Positions 1-11,942 of a stretch of DNA of 64,000 nt are shown in pieces. The notes under the pieces are model-generated. The model did no database searches and was not told the DNA's origin. It saw only the letters and a list, made by a program, of their open reading frames with translations. Position 1 is the first letter of the stretch, and every line of letters begins with the position of its first letter. The position numbers and the translations under genes were made by a program. The stretch comes from Daphnia carinata (Eukaryota > Arthropoda > Branchiopoda > Diplostraca > Daphniidae). The stretch is from the NCBI RefSeq assembly GCF_022539665.2, contig NC_081338.1, positions 806,001-870,000 of the forward strand, given 5' to 3'.

Positions 1-721
1 GCCTATAGTACAATTCTACTCGAAAACATTAAAGTTCCCAATATACAAAATTGTAGGGCTTACCTATGCCACTACCGAAGCCTAAGCACCCAAATGGTCC
101 CTTCTCATAAAATTCGGGCTTCATCCTTTTCCAAGGAAAGACGAATACAGGTGAAATCGATGACCCGATGGATGATCAGCAAAGATAAAGGCCAACATGG
201 TAACGTTATCTCCTCTTTCACCTGAAACCGTTTGCTGTACTTGAAACAATTAAGCTTAGAAAAGTTAATTAGATTTTCTTACATACAGTATCCTCCTTAG
301 TGTCCGAACACCAAGGGTTTTTGGGGCTTTTTTCCATGGTGTCTTATGGCAGTAGAAGGCCTTACGCAAACGTAAAAAAGGGCCAGTAAAAATGACGCCA
401 AAAAAGAAAAGTTTTATACTTATGTTCTGATTAAATAATACGCTATCCAGCAAATGTTTTTCTTATTTTTTGTTATACAAGGAGGTGTTTTCTAGCCCCG
501 CAATTACATTAATCGATAGTGCCCTTTTTAGTGCTATAACTTGGGAAGTTTTTCCCCGTCAAAAAGAGTTAATCTTACTCCCACTTGAGTCGCTGAATTC
601 ACTACGCTTTTTAAAGAGGGAAACTCATTTGCATGGTTTTCTTTTTCTTAGTTTTAAGTTTAGTGAATTCTTGTGAAAAATATTTAGTCTTAGATGTTTA
701 TCGCTAACGAAAGGAGCAAAA
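1..721. other. No gene recognised
   Basis: Short open stretches occur on both strands but none shows a known domain, a splice structure or family resemblance. The Tc1-like relic starts directly downstream, so part of this stretch may be its terminal region, but I could not find a matching inverted repeat on the far side. Confidence 0.4.
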
Positions 722-1878
722 ATGCAAACGCGCAGGAAAGAATTGTCAGTTACTGAAAGGGAAAAAAATGTTATTATGCGTGGTAATGGCGCTTCGTTTG
801 GAGCCATTGCGAAAGTTATTGGTTGTAGTGTCAGTATATCACATGACACTATCTGCCGTTTTTCCGAAACCAAATGCAATTTGAATAGACCGGGGCGTGG
901 AAGATACAGTGTATTAAGTGAACATGACAAGAGATGTATCGTGTATCTTTCAAGAAGAAACCGTAGGAAGACTGTCATCGAAACTAATAACGCAAGAATT
1001 CAATTCAGGAAGGAAACATCTAGTGCCGAAAACAACCATCCGAAAAGTGCTAAAGAAGTTTGGGATGAACGGAAGGGTTGGATGTAAAAAGCTTTTGCTT
1101 CGCCAGGCGAATATAGCTAAGCGTCTTCGTTTTGCTGAAGAACACCTTTCGTGGACAAGAGCAGATTGGACTAAGGTTCTAACAGCACATAGAATATGTT
1201 GTAGCGCCCTTTTATGAAATTCCTATTAGGTCTTATTTACAGACAAAAGCAAATTTTGCCTTTTCGGTAGCAACAGTCGTATTTATGTTCGACAGATGGC
1301 CAAAGAGCGATACAGCAGGCACAGTATTGTACCTACCGTCAAACGCGGTGGGGGCTCTATTTTGGCATGGGGTGGTATATGCGCAAATGGCTTATCAGTC
1401 TTCAGAAGAATTGACGGAATTGTGAAGAAAAGGGCCTACCATTACCAGGAAGACAACGATCCAAAACACGCTTCAAAACTATGCAGGGGATATTTGAAGA
1501 GAAAAGAAGCTAAAGGTATGAAAATGCACGGGCGTTGTTACGTGAGTTCTCCGTTTTGTAACTACAAAATTTATACTTAAACCATGTTGGGATAGTATAA
1601 GTAATTATTAATTTTAGCTAAAACTATTTCCATTAAGGTATCCTGCAACGTATGGTCTCACCATCGCAAAGCCGAGATCTTAATCCAATCTAGCAGGTCC
1701 GGGAACTGCTAGATTCCATGACTAAAACAAATTCTCAGAACATCAGCGGCTAATTTGTTCAATGTGTTACGCAATGCGTGGCATTCTATTACAAGTGAGA
1801 CACTGCAAATATACGTATAGTATGTAAAGGCGATGCCAGGCCGTGATTGATGCAAAAGGAGACCATACGCAATACTAA
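722..1878 (+). pseudogene. Tc1-like transposase relic
   Basis: This is a decayed transposase of the Tc1/mariner superfamily, nuclear enzymes that cut and paste their own element at TA sites. The N-terminus has a helix-turn-helix region (GASFGAIAKVIGCS), followed after a frameshift near 950 by a second Tc1-like segment (TTIRKVLKKFGMNGR, RLRFAEEHLSW). The first catalytic Asp lies in a TDKSKF stretch near 1240, the second in the family motif QEDNDPKH near 1450. The DLNPI motif near 1675 precedes the place where the third acidic residue should be, but a stop follows. The tail (MSRRCQAVIDAKG-like, ending HTQY near 1878) matches the Tc1 C-terminus. Several frameshifts, stops and a deletion between the first and second Asp blocks make it inactive. 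No terminal repeats were identified. The family call is secure, the limits approximate. Confidence 0.82.
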
Positions 1879-2163
1879 TAGAGGGAGTTTTATTGTTATC
1901 GATGCTATTGTAATTTGTGTAAAGCTTGCCTATTTCCTGTAAAACATTATAAAACCTGCCTAACCTTCAGTTATTTGTTTTCATAATAATAAGACTCCAA
2001 TAATCTTTTTCTAGTGTTTCGACATGAAACATAAGTACTTGTATTTTCCTTGAATATCACGCGTACAATTAATAATATTCCTCTAAATAACTTGAAAGCT
2101 GTTTTGACAACAAACTAAATGCGTCTGCTTTTAAAACAAACTAGCTGTTTTCAGATATTTCTT

Positions 2164-2361
2164 CTATTCCATTTCCATATTGGCTGGTAGTATTGCCCTA
2201 AAGATATCTTCTGATTTTACTTGTAATGGAGGTAAAATACCCCAACCATGATGTTTCTTTGCGTATCTTCCAATAGTAGATTTGCTCAATCCATATTTGT
2301 TTGCAGCCTGTCTTATCGAATGAATACCACGAAGAACATCACTTAATCCCACTTTTAACAT
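2164..2361 (-). pseudogene. Pipsqueak-type helix-turn-helix fragment
   Basis: A 65-codon open stretch contains RGIHSIRQAANKYGLSKSTI, which matches the Psq/CENP-B-like helix-turn-helix used by pipsqueak proteins and by pogo/Tigger-type transposases to bind DNA. A basic stretch upstream continues in the same frame. No nuclease domain is seen nearby, so this is probably the N-terminal remnant of a transposon gene; a first exon of a host Psq-domain gene is the less likely alternative. Stops bound it on both sides. Confidence 0.55.
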
Positions 2362-2733
2362 TTCTTTACGTGGTGGTTGTGAATTCCTCTTTCTAACATA
2401 AGTACGGATGATTCGTCAAATAACCAAACGATCAATTCTCCTTTAAACAATTAGGAATATTAAATCAGTTAGCCAAATCTAAAAGGCGTTGCACATTTTT
2501 GTAACAAAAGTAACTACATTTAGGGTAATTTGATATAAGATAACTAAATAGTACAAATATATATATGCACTAAATCCTAAATAATAAAAAGTAATTCGTC
2601 GTCTCAATGACACTGGCCAGTAATAACCTCATTAAAACCAGTCCGCCATTGTATAATTCATTATTTTTTTCACAGTTTCGTTTGCTTGAGGATGATAAGT
2701 AGATGTTTTGAACGCAAGGAATTATATGAATGG

Positions 2734-3700
2734 TCATTTTCGGCAGAAGAATAGATTGTAAGTTTCGTGTGTCATTCGTTTAATGCCTAAGCGATCCAAA
2801 ATGACATCATCGTTATAAGCGCGCAGGATTCTTTCGCGGAAGGTGACAGGTATGCATAGTCTTCTGTAATTTTTCCTGTTTCTAGAAGTTTCTCTGAAAA
2901 GTTTTCCATAGTACATCACTACATTCTTCACTCTATCTCTTCCATCCTGAAGTTCTGTGATTTTCTCATCCTAATCACGGTGAGCTTTTTCTTTGTGGAC
3001 GACTGAGCATTCGTCTTCCGCGGAAAGGGTGCTTGATGCTCTGACCAATACCTGCGATTTTGAAACATCCGTCATCTTCCATTTCTTCTCTCTGCTGAAA
3101 CGAGCTGCGTGAGAGGCGGCCTATTGCCGTAGGTTTTTTTCACTACGATATACGATGGTTATACCGTATTGCTGTAGAGAGAGGCTTCAGCGTGCCAAAC
3201 GTCCTGCGAGGCCTCCCTTACTAATAACCCAAACAATGCTTGCTGATCGGTAACCACCTTCACTTGACAACGCCACACAAATAATCGAAATTTATGCACA
3301 CACTAATGCAAGGAACTATTTCTCTGTATCCGGCTAGCGTAAGTCCCGCTGAGCTAGTATACAATGCCGTAACCGCACGCATCCGCAATTTTTAAATTTT
3401 TCAGATCAAAGCTTAGATGAGCTAGCACAGAAGCTGATGAAAATGCTTCTTTCAGAGCATTAATCTCATCCATTCTCCAAATAAAAAAGCTTCTTTCTTT
3501 GACAGTGAGGTGAATGGATTTGGATAGCTGGACATCATCTAGATAAAGTAAATACGTCGTCTATCGTAATCCGGCCAAAATAATATCCATTCCCCCCTGA
3601 AATATACCATGGGCATTCGTTAAACCAAATGGGAGAGAAGGGAACTGATTTAACCCATCCAAAGCTGTTTTAGATTTATCTTTGCCACGACTGGAACCTA
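2734..3700 (-). pseudogene. Ty3/gypsy retrotransposon pol relic
   Basis: Read on the minus strand from about 3,700 downward, fragments appear in the order expected for gypsy pol. The reverse transcriptase region comes first (LPFGLTNAHGIFQGGMD near 3,600-3,640, the family's MPFGLTNAPATFQ motif). An RNase H tail follows (VVKVVTDQQALFGLL near 3,220-3,260 and LQQYGITIVYRS near 3,150), and then the integrase zinc-binding entry region (PVTFRERILRAYNDDV..LGIKRMTHETY near 2,750-2,870), in which the expected His-Asp of the HHCC finger has become Asn-Asp. The frame is broken many times and the catalytic YxDD box is damaged. No LTRs were found, so this is a fragment of an old copy. Confidence 0.75.
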
Positions 3701-6700
3701 TTGGTTTTGAAATTAGAGATCTATGCAGGAAAACTTTTAGGTCCTTCTAGGCGACTTTTTGTATTGGCTGCGCAAGATAGGGGATAAAGAATCTTTTACC
3801 GTCAATCGAGAGTTCATCCGTCACGAGCAACAGCCTCGGTGGATCTGGAAACACTGCGGTAAACAGTATATAAAAGTCATATCGTATTTGTTACAGCTTC
3901 ACGCGGTACAAAAAAATAATGAAAAAGTTATCTACGCGTTAACAGTAGACCCTTAAACAGAATTATCAAAAGAGATCGGTATACATTACCCGCAATAGCC
4001 GATAAATTAGATGCATTCCGAGGGTATAAATATTTGAACTGATTTCAAATAAAATATAATAGTCAGACTGAATGCTGTTGCAACTGCTCCTTCTTTTGTC
4101 ACTTTTTGTAATTTTTGTTGTAGCCCTTGTGGCATTGTATGTGACAATAAATGAAATTGTGACAATACTAACACTACTGCGTACTACAAGACACCTGGAA
4201 TGTTTTTATAGTTCTTGGGTAGACTAAGGCGACCTCCTATTCTGAAATTAATTCGACGTTTCTGTGACACATATGTGAGTGATGTACTTGAACCAATCCG
4301 AATTCATTGATGCAGAAGGCGCTATGTCTCAGTTATCGATTGGAGCAAACCTTAGTAAGCTAAGGATATATTTATTTATAGCGCAAGAACATTGCGTATT
4401 TTATATGCGTTAAGTATTTATTGTAAGAAAAACGGAAATAAGGATACAATTTAATAGGCTAATCATATATTTACGGCTTTGTTATATTACCAAAGCCACA
4501 TAAAAAACGGAATAATAATTCTTGTTCATTTGCAAAATTAGATAGTGCAAATTCAATAAAACAATATTTCGATTACCAAACGTCAAGCCTTTTTTTAACG
4601 ATTTTCAAAACATTATAAAATCACACTGTGAAGTTTTCAATAGTTTGGAAGGATCAGAATGCTGCAGCAAGTGATAATTTAATTAACAATGTCTTAACCA
4701 ACACTAAAAAAGGTGATAGACTTGAGCCACACTTGGAGAAGGTATGAAGACCTCCAGGGAAGGAAGCTAATGGAGTTTTCCTGTTACTGTTTTGTTTTAT
4801 ACTGTTTTGTGAATTACTCCCTTCCGGCTTTTGGATCTCTGTACCTTTCTAGGAGCTCATTTTTTTTAGATTCTTTTCCCTCGGTCACAGCCTGGTGCAA
4901 GGAAAGAGTGATTCATCTCTGTGGGGAGATAGCCACTCTTTCTTCTTCATCCGAAACATTATTTATCAATCAGTCTCTACACCTTCATTAAAATTTCGTT
5001 TAAAACTTGGTTCGATTCGTTTATAAAATCGCAAACAAAATTGATGGAACATCAAACTGCCAGGTTTGCTCCGTCAAAGACTTTTCCTATTTTCATGGCG
5101 TTTTCCGATGTATACTGTCTTCTGTGCTCAAAATTCTCTTTTGAAAAATGCTATTCCAAATCGACATTTATAGTTTCAAAACCGTACCCAAGACCACAAA
5201 AATCAAGCAAAGTAAGAACTCAATGGAAGAATCAACTGAGAAGCAAGGAGAGCAATATTTAAAAAAGAAACATAGTTTAGTGAGGAGGGTAGAAGAGAGC
5301 CACGCAACGGAACGAACTTGAAACTTGAAACTTATTCAAATTATGTTGAATTGAATTTCTTGTTGGTAAGGAAGGCAAGGCTACAATAGCATACTACTTT
5401 CTAGATACCGATTTTACAGAACTATGAAAAACAACGAAAACGCATTTGTAAGCTATGTTTTTCATTTTCGTTGCTCATTATCACTTCGATTTCACGAATG
5501 ATGAAGAATCTAAGTGATACGTAGTACGTGAAACATCATGTTGTTCTAGGTGCAACTCCCCATTTCATACAAATGCTGTACGTCCATGTTGAAATTGCTG
5601 ATGCTAACGTAAATTTCTCTTACAATAGGAATTTGATGTGAGCAGTGGCGTAACGTAACGACGAGGGAATTCAGCCGTTCCACTGTGATAAAGCTGATTG
5701 TGCGAACGTTTTGTTATGCTATGTTTTTAATGACAATAATCTTGTAAATTTCGTTAGTTTTGGAGAAACTCGTGAATAAACTTAATAGATCATTTGATTT
5801 ATAACCTATAGACTCGCACGAAATATTTAGTTAATTGTTTGCTATAATTTAGCTGCCAGTTCCAGTTTACGTCTGTCTAGCTTTCTTATTTTAGCCTCAA
5901 AACTTATAATACCAAAGTAGATTTTTAGCCTAGCTGTTATATATAAACAAGATGCTTTTCCATAGAAACACACCTAAACTATAGCTCTTGTTTAGCTACT
6001 CTTTCAGAAGCTATTTAAAGAAAATTTTGAGGGATTATCCACAATACGATTCGACCCAGAGCACTAATGTTTCGTAGAAGCATGCTTTATCTTTGCGGTA
6101 AACCAAAAATATTCACTGCGTCACATATTTCCTTACATGGTAGTACTGAGCGTCGAAGAAAGGCAATGTTTTGTTTCATTTTTGCATGATGCTTAACTTA
6201 CACATTTGTTCCTTGGAGACTAAATTAAAAAGAAAACCAATACCCCAATAGAGTTAAATTCTTAACTATAAAAATAAAAAAGTAGTAGTAATGAATAAAA
6301 ACAAAAGCCAAACTACTTCTGGTCACAAGAAAAAAGCAGTTGGACACAAGAAAAACAAGAAAAGCAATACTCTCAACCCGAAACCAAAATTCTTAAAATA
6401 TTGAACAGAATAGCAATTCAAAAAAATTACCAAAAGTAAAAAAAATGATTGGAGTGACCTATTTATCATGTTTTTATTTGACAATGAAAAGTGACGTAGT
6501 TCAGGAAAGGCCACTGGGGAAAAGTAAAGTTTCAGTTTTTTTAACCAAATGCACCGCCTATTCTCTTCTTAAAAGAAATTTAAAACAAATACATGAAAAA
6601 GATCCACTTATCTGTTGATGCTTAGATTTCTTTTGTAGCCCTACAAGCATCATTAATACCTACACACCGCTACAATTACTATGAGATACTTCAAGTGTAA

Positions 6701-7030
6701 TAACTAGCCATGGCAACCGGCAACGGGGTTATAACATTTTTAAAAATTATTATCTAATGTTAGGTTCACTGTTTAAGTTTGGTTAATGGTGACCGCTATT
6801 GCACCGCAAATTTGTCGGCTCCCTAGTGGTAAATTGTTCTACTCTACCGCAAACTTTTTTAGTCTCTAATAGCCAAACGTACTGCTACATGGCAAACTTC
6901 GCAGCTTGCATGTGTCAATATGTTCATGTAATACGTACATTCATAATACGAGATAGCATCACCTCTGCGTCATATTTAATCTCGTTGCCGTGGACACGTG
7001 GCCTTCTTCGATTAAGGAGCAAGCAAATAA
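3701..7030. other. Non-coding or unrecognised, AT-rich
   Basis: Open stretches of up to about 90 codons at 4,713-4,991 and 5,041-5,262 (plus) and a few others show no domain, no splice-supported continuation and no similarity to anything else in the window. Poly-A and AT-rich tracts are frequent (for example 6,230-6,310). I see nothing that can be called a gene. Confidence 0.4.
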
Positions 7031-7086
7031 CGAAATCCCGGAGAAATAGGACACGGAGAATTAGGACCTGAAAATAGGACCTGGAG
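7031..7086 (+). repeat. Iteron cluster, AATAGGAC type
   Basis: Three closely spaced copies of a motif close to GAAATAGGACC occur here (GGAGAAATAGGACA, GAATTAGGACCTG, AAAATAGGACCTG). The same motif forms the terminal repeats of the element at 16,013-19,779 and recurs near 30,040 and 43,000, so this may be a stranded end of a related element. Confidence 0.5.
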
Positions 7087-8551
7087 TATTCTTTGTCCTT
7101 TATTAAAAGAGAAAAACCGAACGGCTTATGTGGATTTTTGTACTTCAAACAGCGTTATCAATAGCAGGTCTCGTCACTCCATCATAACTTTTTTGTTTAA
7201 ATTAAGATTCGTAAGCATGATCATATGCTTTATCTATTGCTTTATACAGCTCATTTAGCAGAAAAGTAATTTTCTTACACAATATTGAATTTTTGCTCGT
7301 GACATTTTTTACCAATGTTTTCAGGCCATGCATCGTCCTTCCTTTATTGAGTCACGAAAATTTAATAATATAAAAACACTATTTGCCCTTGCGCAAAATA
7401 ATGTTTTTTACGATGTATATGGCAACATTGTACTGCAAGCAGACAAGTGTTACAAGCTTAAAATGTCAACATCCTACTATTCTATAACGGTGGCGCCTAT
7501 TGCCCACAGGTTCCGGGAGACAATAGCATTTTATCTATTGCCCCCGGAATTCAGGTGTTACTGCTGGCGAGGCTATTGCCACGACAGCTATTGTTGAGCT
7601 AGGTGGCTGAATTGGTATTGAATGTTGTGATATTTTCCATTTAAACTAATACAGGAAATCGAATACTTTTGAATGTTCTTTTTTTCTATACGTTAACGTT
7701 TTTCGTCTGTGTTTAATAGATCCCTTTATCGATTGATAAGAACAATTTGATATTGTTTGTATTTGTTTTATTATGTACCAATAAAATTGTATCTCTGCCA
7801 CAGTTTTCGAATGGTATTTTTATAAATTATCTTAATGACGGAACATGAATCATGTATACGGGTTGATTCGGATAAATAGGTAATGAACTAGTCGGTGGGC
7901 AATGAAACGGTCATCAAAGGTAAGGCCGGGCAGGTTCAGGTAATCGTACAACGCGATCCGCGCGGCCGTGACTTTCAGACCAGCTAAAGGGTTACACACC
8001 ATGTTGTTTAATGTTAGCTTGTTATATAATCTCAAGGAATGAAACAGCTGTAACCTTTTGAATCCCGGGAATCAATGGACAATAAGAGGGACGGAAGTAA
8101 AAAAAACACAATAATTGTGTGTAAAAAAACAACACAATTCGTGTCCGTTTTTTATCCAAGAATGTCTGTCCTTAGTTCGCTCAACAAAAATCAGTGTTTT
8201 GATAGCATTGATGAGATTTTGCTTTTCATCAATAAAGTAGAGGTGGTAGACTACGTTTATTTGCGCGCGACCCATTGAGAAGGTTGCGAGCTAAAACAAA
8301 AACATCACAAATAAAAGATGGATGAAAAGTGGCAGTTTAGAAGACTATTTACGTTTGTCCGCATTTTGGTTTGCATCGGGATCGCTCGAAGACGAATAAG
8401 CGAATAAACCAGAATGTGATGCCCCAAAGTGTTCCGGTGAAAATTGAGTTTCAGCTCTGCTCCAAGCAGGAAAAGTTTTATATTGTGTCTATGGAAGCTG
8501 TCCACCTGAAACACCCCGTTTCTGCAAACATTTGATTACCTATGCCAGGAA

Positions 8552-10960
8552 ATGGTAGGAAGAAAATTATCAAAAATTCAGTTTTTCAAAATAATTGTAA
8601 AATTATTACCTTACCTTAGGCATATGGCACCTGAGTCTCTTGCCTTTGCAGAAGCTACCCTTTCTGTCGGTGCTCAACCCACTAAAGTGAGAAAGCTGTT
8701 GCAAGACAAGTTCGGCACTCATCTAATTAGCAAGGACCTTATTATTCTAAAACAAACACTTACAGGTAAATAATAACATTATATGGATTTTGAGAAAAAA
8801 TTATGCAACTCATTTGATCAATATTAATAGGGAAGTCAGATAATGAATGGAAAGACACCGTTGATTACTTGATTAGCCTGCAGAAAAATCCGAACAACCT
8901 TATCAAGATTTTGAGGTAACCGTCGTTTACGTACAGCTAGAAAAGCAACGACAAATGTACCTAAAATACGGTAATATACTTGAGTTAGACGGTACTTACA
9001 AAACCACGAAAGCTTGCTTTTCCCTTTACCATCCTTTAATAGAAGATAACAATGGCGATGGACAGCCCGTCGCGATGTTTTTCTTGAAGGAAGAAATTTC
9101 GGATTCCATTTCAAGCTATCTGCAAGTTTTTTTCCGAGGTAAATATTTTTATGGTAAACAGGCAAATAACAAGACTATTAATATAATTTTACTTTACCGA
9201 ACAACAACGTCTCTGTTACAGCTGTAACGCTGACCGACAAAGACTGTGCGGAAATTGCTGCACCTCCTGCAATTGCTGTAACGAAATTCCAACGTCCTTA
9301 AGGCTGTCGATGCTAAACTGAACAAGTTAAAAAGCCTGGGCAAAGAGGAGAAGCGTGAAATCCAACAGCATTTTCGTGCTGCTCTCTTTGCCTCTACATA
9401 GGAAAAATTTTATTCATCTCGCGAGCGTTTGATGAGTCTAGGTAACCAGGCAATAAAGTTACGTGTTAATGAACTTAATATATAACATACTTACTTTATA
9501 GATGGATGTGTCGCAGCTTATTTCCGGGACAACTGGTTCAATATTTCGGATAGGAGGTCTTTTGGGCGTCCAAACATTCGGAAATAACACAACGAACCGC
9601 CTGGAACGGTAATAATTATTACAGTTTAGCTAAAAGTACAATTAATGGCAACATTTTACCTTTAGCTTTAACCACCCTTTAGCTTTAATCATCAAAGATG
9701 TTCTGCAGAAAACCAAGCGACTACCTGAAGTGATAACGACCTCGGCTAACATAGGTTTGCTGCGCATGACTGATAGGCAAATTAAGCAGAACATCCGGAA
9801 ACTTAGATTTTCCACAAAGTCTAAGCACCCACTGCTTCATAACTATGCGAAGTCCATTTCACTTTTTGGCTTGGACTAAAGTGGAAGGACAAATGTAGAT
9901 AAGGAGACCAACGTATGACTTCATTCTCAACGAAGTAAGCCAAGTGCACCGAGTTATGTTAAGTCAAAAATCAATACGTTTACCTGTTTTATATTATAGG
10001 TACTGACGACCTAGAGCATTGCGTCTCGCAACACAATTTACCAGTTGAAATGCTATCTGACCGGCTGTACCAGCAAGTTTTTCATGTCTTTTGGGCTACC
10101 TTGTCGCCACATAACAAAATTTTCAACAAAAGATAACATTGAAATTTCTGCCGGATCTTTTTTGTACCACTGGAGCAATCGATGTTTAGAGGTATACAAT
10201 ATTTTTTTGGTATTAAGCGATTAAATTTTATTACTAAAATACGTACTTTTTCTAGATTGACGTAATACGTCCCAACTGGCTTACATCCAACGAAGCACAA
10301 AACCAACGCCACCACTGATAAGGACCAGTTTCATGAGGCCATGAGCTTCTTCAAGAAGCTGGATGGTACAAGGAGTCTCCTGGCTACATCCGACTTCGAT
10401 CAAAAAATGAATCTCTTCCGGGAGCTCCATTCCTTGATAAAAGAAGATAAGCCAGTGCGGATAATGCAGAATCACGTTGCTTCTCCTCGCAATACCATCG
10501 CGAACTGCATTGTTGTACCAGATGCTTCTTCCCCACGTAGACGAGCAATCAACTTCCTCGGCAGTTGCGGTTGCGTCTGCTGCCGCCAAAGCGTTATACC
10601 AGATTCTGCAGAGAAAAAGGTAAATTAAAATAATACCTTATGAAAAACCTGCATTGACCAATTATAAAATTTTGGATTTACTTCATCCGTGGGCTTCCCT
10701 CCATCTTCCAACAGCTCCAAAAACGAGAGGCCGTCTGAAGAAGACAGCTGGATATTTTTCTTCTTATCACAAACATCGAAAACGTCCTTGAATTGAGCCG
10801 GAAAACAGGCTTAACAGATATGCTACTTGCATAGGAAGCTGAATTGTTGGCGACAGAAGAGATGATGATCAATGAGAACGTAGAGGTTGAGGAATCCTTG
10901 CACCATGGCACTTCTTCAATCACTCCAACATCCCCTGAACTAGTCGTGTTACCTAATGAG
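8552..10960 (+). pseudogene. MULE-type transposase, exon fragments
   Basis: Successive exon-like pieces on the plus strand read as a Mutator-like transposase. An N-terminal segment (GAQPTKVRKLLQDKFGTHL) resembles the pre-catalytic region of MULE/FAR1 proteins. Then comes the DDE core start, LELDGTYKTTKACFSLYHPL followed by VEDNxGxGxPVA-like IEDNNGDGQPVAMF, with the first catalytic Asp in LDGTYK near 9,000. Later pieces near 9,340-9,440 (GKEEKREIQQHFRAALFAS) and 9,510-9,590 (AAYFRDNWFNI) fit the region ahead of the third acidic residue. Further pieces lie near 9,690-9,850 and 10,317-10,620. Several stops and frame changes are not all explainable as introns, so I score it a pseudogene. It would act in the nucleus on the hairpin ends of its own element. 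Confidence 0.66.
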
Positions 10961-11093
10961 GTACTTATATTGCATAATTACATTCGGTAAGAAATGAATT
11001 TATATTTTTTACCTCGTGCTGTACAAATTCGAAATTTGAATTCAAAATTCGACAGAAAGTATGGCGGGAAGTAATTGAGGGTCTAAACACATT

Positions 11094-11480
11094 TTGAGCT
11101 GCATGTCATCTCTTCTACGAACACCTGACAACGAGATGAAGTATATTGTAAAATCTTGTCAGCGGCAAAGAAATTGTTTTGATTGCGACGTGTTTGCCAC
11201 AACCTTCGCTACAATTTTGGCGAACGGGCAAGATCCCGAAACACATGTGTACGACCCCAATCTACTGCGTACTGACCTTGATGCCTGTTTGAAGTCTGGA
11301 GAACTATCCGCATTTCCATCTACATTTTGTAGGGTCAAGCGGAATCGCAATGAGGTGGTTGTTTCCGAGTCCGTATTTTGCCACTGTAGGAAAACGGCTT
11401 ACATGTTACCATCGAAGGGATGGAGAATGATTGAGTGTGAACATACACATGCTTGGAATAGTTTCATGCAATGTGTATAG
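11094..11480 (+). pseudogene. C48 (Ulp1-like) protease domain with zinc-binding tail
   Basis: This 128-codon open stretch carries the C-terminal half of a Ulp1/SENP-type cysteine protease. QRQRNCFDCDVFATTFA corresponds to the family's Q...DCGVFA motif with the catalytic Cys retained and the Gly replaced by Asp. HVYDPNLLRTDLDACLKSGELSAFP matches the following helix of transposon-borne C48 domains. The tail (SVFCHCRK..MIECEHTHAWNSFMQCV) has the cysteine/histidine spacing of a PHD-like or treble-clef zinc site. The His-Asp half of the triad should lie upstream, but only poor remnants are seen near 10,990-11,090. It sits 3' of the MULE transposase inside the same terminal repeats, as in MULEs known to carry a Ulp1-like gene. 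Its function in transposition is unknown. Confidence 0.6.
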
Positions 11481-11942
11481 ACAATTTACCTGTAAACGAA
11501 AATGATACTTGGTTATGTAAAAATTGTAAATTGTAATAATATAAAAACCTATAAAACCTGCCTATAGAAAATGTCTGGTTCTGTTATGGTGCTTTGTGAG
11601 CCAGATGCTAATAAATAATTAGATACACTGAGATAGATGCGCCTGCACATTTATTTAGTCCTCGGCTTGTCGGTAGCATTCAGTAACTTCCCTTCCTAAC
11701 TAACTCGGCCAACCTAGGCCAAAGCCCTATGGTAACCCGTTACGGTCTAGGGGGTGACCTCTGATGGTCGAAATCATTTGTAGACACTACACTTACCCTA
11801 TTATTTAAAAAATTATTTATTATCACTGTCTGCAACACATTCTACTACAGAAAAGGTGCACCGGTACCCGTTGCCAGCGCCATCTGGATTCCGGGGGGCA
11901 ATAGACAAAATGCTATTAAGCCCCGGATTCTGGGGGTCAATA

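Larger units (their letters stand above)
7498..11942 (+). mobile_element. Mutator-like DNA transposon with hairpin ends
   Basis: The two ends, 7,498-7,557 and 11,881-11,942, are inverted copies of about 60 bp that begin TATTG and share the core AATAGCATTTT. Each end is also nearly self-complementary: a CCGGG..CAATAG arm, an 8-base loop and a CTATTG..CCCGG arm. Between them lie a MULE-type transposase and a C48-type protease domain on the plus strand. I found no matching 8-11 bp target duplication immediately outside these ends, so either the flanks have decayed or the true termini lie slightly elsewhere. Confidence 0.68.

Noticed and set aside
7328-7597. 89-codon plus-strand open stretch
   Set aside because: Its second half is translated terminal repeat of the MULE, and the first half shows no domain; not a gene.
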